64,000 bases of DNA, taken from Diaporthe sp. PMI_573 (lineage: Eukaryota; Ascomycota; Sordariomycetes; Diaporthales; Diaporthaceae). The first letter of the stretch is position 1. Each line of letters opens with the position of its first letter. Below, in pieces: positions 59,864 through 64,000 of this stretch. The stretch is from contig JAJTUP010000052.1 in the NCBI GenBank assembly GCA_021399435.1, forward strand, positions 310,001 through 374,000, in the 5' to 3' direction. A program made the translations under genes and the position numbers. The notes beneath the pieces were generated by a model. The model searched no databases and was not told the DNA's origin. It saw only the letters and a program-made list of their open reading frames with translations.

Positions 59864-60681
59864 CAGATTTGTGGAACCAATATAGAAGGACCCTCAAGGG
59901 ATTCCAGACCCACTTCATCTCTTTGAGTCCCCCGTTTGGACGCATATTCCTGAATTAGAAATAAACCAAGATTGAATAAAGTAAACCAATTGATCATTTG
60001 ATAACTGAATCAGTGTCAACAAGAATAACCGTTTGAAAATGTGGCTTCATGTTACGGAATTGCAAGGCCCTCGTTGGACAGTTGGACAGTACAACCTGGC
60101 ATCACAAATTAGGTCCCTCCCTACAACGTGAAGCTCACGACTAATTGAGCTATCGCAATCCCTAAAATATCTGTTCTCCCTTCGTTCTGGACCCATCAGG
60201 ATATGCAATCTCCCACAGAGATTTCTCATTCGTAGACAGTTGACACCTGGTATGGAGACCCGTAGGAGATCACCCAATACCTCAGCGGCTACGAAAGCTT
60301 GAGCACCTATCGGGCGTAACATTCTTAACTCCGCATTACCCGGGGTCCGTACACAAGGACCAAGTACATTGCCTCGGCAACCATAATCTCACGGAATACC
60401 GCCCGGGCTCGGCACGGGGGCACACTCGCTACATGCGGCGGGTATGCGATGAGACTGGAAGACCTCGGGGGGGACAAGACATTGAAGAACGGATTACAAC
60501 CGGTACAGCTACCACTCTCATGGAAGACTTCGGGTACCGGGGTCTTGGGGCAGCAACGAACATTTTTATCACAAATGAGTTTGAGCGTTCATTCCTACAG
60601 AGTTCTGTCTCTCTGGACTGCACCTTTCCAATCATCGACATTTCTTTCCAGTCGTGTTCTTTTCTACATCCAGCAGCCATC

Positions 60682-61664
60682 ATGGGATCCAACGTGCCTC
60701 ACATACCTTTCCGCCTCGATGGCAAAGTGGCCCTCGTGACCGGTTCTGGCCGCGGAATTGGTGCCGCCATGGCGGTTGAGCTCGGCCGCTGCGGTGCGAA
60801 GGTTGTAGTCAACTACGCCAACTCGCGCGAGTCCGCTGAGAAGATGGTCGCCGACATCAAGAGCGTCGGTAGCGACGCCATCGCGGTCAAGGCCGATGTT
60901 AGACAGGTCTCCCAGACCACCAAGCTGATGGACGAGGCCGTCAGCCACTTTGGAGGACTGGACATTGTCTGCAGCAACTCGGGTGTTGTCAGCTTTGGCC
61001 ACCTGGGTGAAGTCACTGAGGTTAGCTTGAGCCCCCCCCCGGGCACCGACCGTTCTTTCTTCTCTTTGTGGCCATCTATTTCTCTTCCTCCACCTAGGCA
61101 CAGCCTTTGAAACTAATGGTTAAAAATGCACAAATAGGAAGAATTCGACCGCGTGTTTAGCCTGAACACGCGTGGTCAATTCTTTGTCGCTCGTGAAGCG
61201 TACCGCCACCTCAACGAGGGCGGGCGTATTATTCTTATGTCATCCAACACGGCCAAAGACTTCAGCGTACCTGAGCACTCGCTCTACTCGGGGTCGAAAG
61301 GCGCTATTGACTCCTTTGTTCGTGTTTTCGCCAAGGACTGTGGCCACAAGAAGATTACGGTGAACGCCGTAGCACCTGGCGGCACGATATGTTCCATGAA
61401 GTGTCACGGCATTACATCCCGAACGGGGAGAAATACTCGGCAGAGGAGTGACAGCAGGTAAGTGCCCCTGGTATATCCCAGATGAACCAAGACCATTCTG
61501 TCGTCTGGTTTGCTAATGGAATGGCTTAGATGGCCGCACATGCCTCGCCTCTAGTCCGAAATGGGTATCCTGTGGACATTGCACGCGTGGTATGCTTCTT
61601 GGCCAGTAACGAGGCTGAATGGGTCAACGGCAAGATCATCACCCTGGACGGAGGTGCTGCGTAA
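60682..61664 (+). pseudogene. SDR, naphthol/versicolorin reductase-like, two lesions
   Basis: Classical short-chain dehydrogenase/reductase. Exon 1 (60682-61020) has the NADPH-binding TGSGRGIG (residues 20-27) and SNSG. A 117-bp intron (GTTAGC...ACTAATG...ATAG) leads to exon 2 (61138-61457) with MSSN and the catalytic YSGSK (Tyr-x3-Lys). A second intron (61458-61529) leads to exon 3, which ends IITLDGGAA. The overall wording is that of 1,3,8-trihydroxynaphthalene or versicolorin reductases, which reduce aromatic polyketide intermediates. The frame breaks at about 61381-61391 (VAPGG...DMF loses a few bases), and a TGA follows at about 61450 before the last intron, so the C-terminal substrate-binding part is not made. 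Splice sites are still perfect, so decay is recent. Start chosen at [10 protein letters not shown], the usual N-terminus. Confidence 0.75.
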
Positions 61665-62048
61665 AATCAAGACGGAGTGATATGCTTGTGGTGGCAAGGT
61701 ATATTATTGGTAGAAATTAGCTTGATATATACATACAACTTGGTGAACAAAACAGTGCAAAATGGGAGTCATTCACTACGTCCGAGTCTATTTCGCAGCT
61801 TCTCTGCCTTTGGTGCCCCTCAATATCTACAAATATGGCCAAAGTCTAGGTCGCCCCGAGTTCAAGTAAGACAACACTGTGCACATTTAACCACTGAAAG
61901 CTGCATAGACCGGGCTCTATGCTCTTCGCTGGCTCGAATTACGAATTTCTATCTCCTACACTAACGAAGCTGCTTCAGCTCTGCAGCGCGGGATAACTGG
62001 TTTCCACCAGGAGGTTCATGGCAGTCAGGAGCGTGAGAAGGACTCGGA

Positions 62049-62561
62049 ATGCTACGTATTAAACTATTGATGTATTCTCAGCGCTTCGGGGTGCCGGCAC
62101 TAAGGCCAGTGTTCAAATGTACCACCGACCGCCTGCATCTGATCCAAAAGATTGCTAAAGATGGAGGGATTCGCAGCGGTCAGTTTGGTTCGAACATCAA
62201 CACGGCCAACATCCTAGCAGCAATGTTCATTGCGACTGGGCAGGACGCAGGGAGTGTGGCAGAAGCATCGTGGAGCCATTTAACCTCCGAGTTATATGAT
62301 GAGACAAAAGACCTGAGGATGACCCTTTATTTTCCTTCCCTGCCGGTCGGCACAGTCGATGGTGGTACAGGATATGCAACCCAGAAGGAGGCGCTTCAGT
62401 TGGTCAAATGTGCCGCGCCAGGTATGAAGGGTCGCCTTGCTGGAGTGATTGCCGCTTTTGCGCTTGCCCTAGACGCAAGCACAAGTGCCGCTATTGCTAA
62501 TGACACCTTTACGCAGAGCCACATGTGCTTGGCTCGAGGTGAATACTCGTCAAAGCTATGA
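62049..62561 (+). pseudogene. HMG-CoA reductase C-terminal fragment
   Basis: The frame shows GGIRSGQFGSNINTANILAA, FIATGQDAGSVAEASW, LPVGTVDGGTGYATQKEAL and SHMCLARG, in the order of the C-terminal catalytic domain of HMG-CoA reductase (the mevalonate-forming enzyme). The normally invariant GTVGGGTG has a GAT (Asp) for the first Gly of the GGG at 62358, a G-to-A change. Everything before about residue 20 of this fragment is missing: the membrane domain and the first two-thirds of the catalytic domain. It is thus a gene fragment, possibly of a second, cluster-associated reductase. Same strand as the AflR-like and SDR remnants. Confidence 0.7.
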
Positions 62562-63787
62562 GGAAGTGCGACTTAGAGATATTACTTGATACTGAAAGCC
62601 TGAAAAGTTCTTATAGCAGAAGTAACTAAGAAATATATTGTCTGAATATGTTACAAGGGCTTCCAGATGTCGATACGGCCCCCGCAGCCACCCAGCGTAG
62701 TGTGCGTGATTTCAGCAGAGGCTGATATCTCACAATATCCAGGCAGAGTACATGATTCCAAAACAACTCTGCGCTGTGGGCTCAAGAAGACGCTTCTGTG
62801 TAAACAGAATGTCAGCGAATAATCCCACCCGGAACACGCGCAGGCACTTGTGACTAGCAACTGGTACATGATAGAAGCTGTACCTGATTCTTCAGATTGA
62901 GGTAGTCTGGGGCTGAAGTCCTAGCGAAGGGGTTGTGAATGGTGATTTTACGCGTCACCTCGGCGGAATTGCAGCGTGTGTAGGTATCAAGTTGGACCAA
63001 GGCTTTGCAGAAATTATGGAGATCTTGGTGCCGCAGCAAGTGGCTTTAGGGAGGACTTGCGGGAAAGGAGGCTCCTGGAATCAGCAATAAGCAATCATTT
63101 TGCAGCCCTTTACCTACTAACTTCAGCTAAATCCGCCACTGCCACAGTAGGTTACCATATTCTGTTTATACGCCAATGTCTCTCCTTCAGAAAGCACTCT
63201 GGCTATTCCAATATGTTCATCAAAGTGCTATACTTCCCAGTAGCCAAGTTCCTTGTCAAATAGGTGTTTTCAATCAGAATCCCACTTTTCATAGTCCTTG
63301 TCCTGTTCACTCAATGCATGGTAAGGACCCTGGCCTTGCAGATGGTACGGCCGTTCCGGCTCCCAGTCAGCATATGACACGAACGTTAGGGCGCTTCCGA
63401 CGGGTCGCAGCCGGCTCCTTCGGGTCAAGGGGGCAGATCCGGACACTTCGTTCTCGGATGAAGACGTGTGAGAGTCTTCAGAGGTTTCTGTGTCGTCAGA
63501 AGTCTCGGCAGAATGCATGATCCCATTGGCAGATCAGATATGCTTCGTCTCGTACGTTCAGCGTGGACGTGTTCTGCCGCCATCATTAGACAACCAAGAT
63601 CAACCAACCTAGGCATCCATACGGTTCCATTGCCTTCTCTGCGCTTACTAGCAATGCTGACTAGCACGTGGCCGGACACTTTTAAGATTCAAGGAGGTGC
63701 GATGCAGGGAGGGCGGCTTCACGCGTCTCAGAAACCCTATACAACATATGAGCATTTAGAGTTAAGGATAGTCGCACGCACTCAAGA
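62562..63787. other. Intergenic with uncertain minus-strand exons
   Basis: Minus-strand frames at 63039-62854 and 62869-62651 might be two exons (GTACAG donor, CTGAC branch and ACACAG acceptor are visible) of a small Cys-containing protein ending GGCGGRIDIW, but the phases do not match. A Ser/Glu-rich minus-strand frame lies at 63518-63270. None is secure. Confidence 0.3.
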
Positions 63788-63795
63788 TATATAAA
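63788..63795 (+). promoter_or_regulatory. TATA box of the edge gene
   Basis: TATATAAA, 60 bp upstream of the ATG at 63855, with a purine/pyrimidine-rich leader between. Typical position for a strongly expressed fungal gene. Confidence 0.5.
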
Positions 63796-63854
63796 CCCGA
63801 GATCTCTCTGCACGATCATCCAGAGGAACGAAGTTCTGCCAATTTCATTCATAA

Positions 63855-63964
63855 ATGACAATGTCGGCCTCGCTCTTGTCCCTCCTCTTCTATGCCATAG
63901 CCGCCTCTACTTGTGTTACAGAGCCTGCCATAGCATTAAGAAAAGGAAGTACTATTACAGCTAG
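63855..63964 (+). CDS. Secreted protein, first exon (partial)
   Basis: The ATG at 63855 opens MTMSASLLSLLFYAIAAS, a short N-region then a hydrophobic core and small residues, which fits a secretion signal peptide with cleavage around residue 18-22. The frame meets TAA at 63966 unless the GTAATC at 63965 is a splice donor, which would place the rest of the gene beyond the right edge. A TATATAAA lies 60 bp upstream. It is probably a small secreted protein; nothing more can be said. Confidence 0.4.
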
Positions 63965-64000
63965 GTAATCAGCAGAGCAGGGAAACAGAGGAATACTAGC

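Noticed and set aside
1..64000. Starship-type giant transposon
   Set aside because: No DUF3435 tyrosine-recombinase captain was recognised. The NLR-type and F-box remnants alone are not evidence.
1..64000. CRISPR arrays, operons, bacterial promoters or ribosome binding sites
   Set aside because: Spliceosomal introns and fungal families show a eukaryotic genome. The only regular tandem repeat (12021-12107) has no spacers.

Overview
The window looks like a transposon-rich accessory stretch of a filamentous ascomycete genome (Pezizomycotina). The evidence is short spliceosomal introns (GTATGT/GTAAGT-type donors, CTAAC/CTGAC-like branch sites, mostly 47-180 bp), fungal-only gene families (a Zn2Cys6 factor, an F-box 'MGTRG' protein, a C2H2 finger protein, an AflR-like C-terminus), and old repeats in which Gln codons have become TAA/TAG, as repeat-induced point mutation (RIP) would cause. 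Species cannot be fixed from the sequence alone.

Layout. 0-4 kb: first exon of a bZIP factor running off the left edge, a 209-bp LTR-like repeat and two hypothetical genes. 4.4-7 kb: a hAT transposase with one frameshift. 7-11 kb: decayed DNA with a nucleoside-hydrolase-like pseudogene, a tRNA-like pol III unit and a pogo relic. 11.3-18.7 kb: an intact 'MGTRN' family gene, a probable membrane/coiled-coil gene and a spliced 2OG-oxygenase-like gene that lacks its metal-binding motif. 19.3-24 kb: SNF2 helicase relic, RIP-damaged Ty3/gypsy gag-protease, C2H2 gene, and the WD40 tail of an NLR-type protein. 24.7-26.4 kb: nearly intact pogo/Fot1 transposase. 26.9-29.2 kb: a divergent pair of unrecognised genes. 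30-32.6 kb: a breakpoint joining a truncated spliced gene head-on to a broken MGTRG/F-box gene, then a transcription-factor fragment. 32.8-36.7 kb: gene-poor.

36.7-39.6 kb holds the clearest mobile element: an uninterrupted hAT transposase with matching terminal inverted repeats and a perfect 8-bp target duplication. 40.9-42.2 kb is an unrecognised acidic protein. 43.3-49.4 kb is a nest of broken elements (two hAT derivatives, a gypsy integrase fragment, an inverted gag with LTR and leader). 49.6-56 kb is a young-looking chromodomain Ty3/gypsy element with long open gag-protease and pol frames and an extra downstream ORF. 56.1-57.8 kb is a four-exon Zn2Cys6 regulator. 59.5-62.6 kb holds an AflR-like C-terminus, a naphthol/versicolorin-reductase-like SDR with two lesions and an HMG-CoA reductase C-terminus, which together look like remains of a secondary-metabolite locus. 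The right edge has a TATA box and a signal-peptide exon.

Most genes do not form a working pathway. The unifying process is repeated transposon insertion, point-mutation decay and rearrangement around a few surviving single-copy genes.
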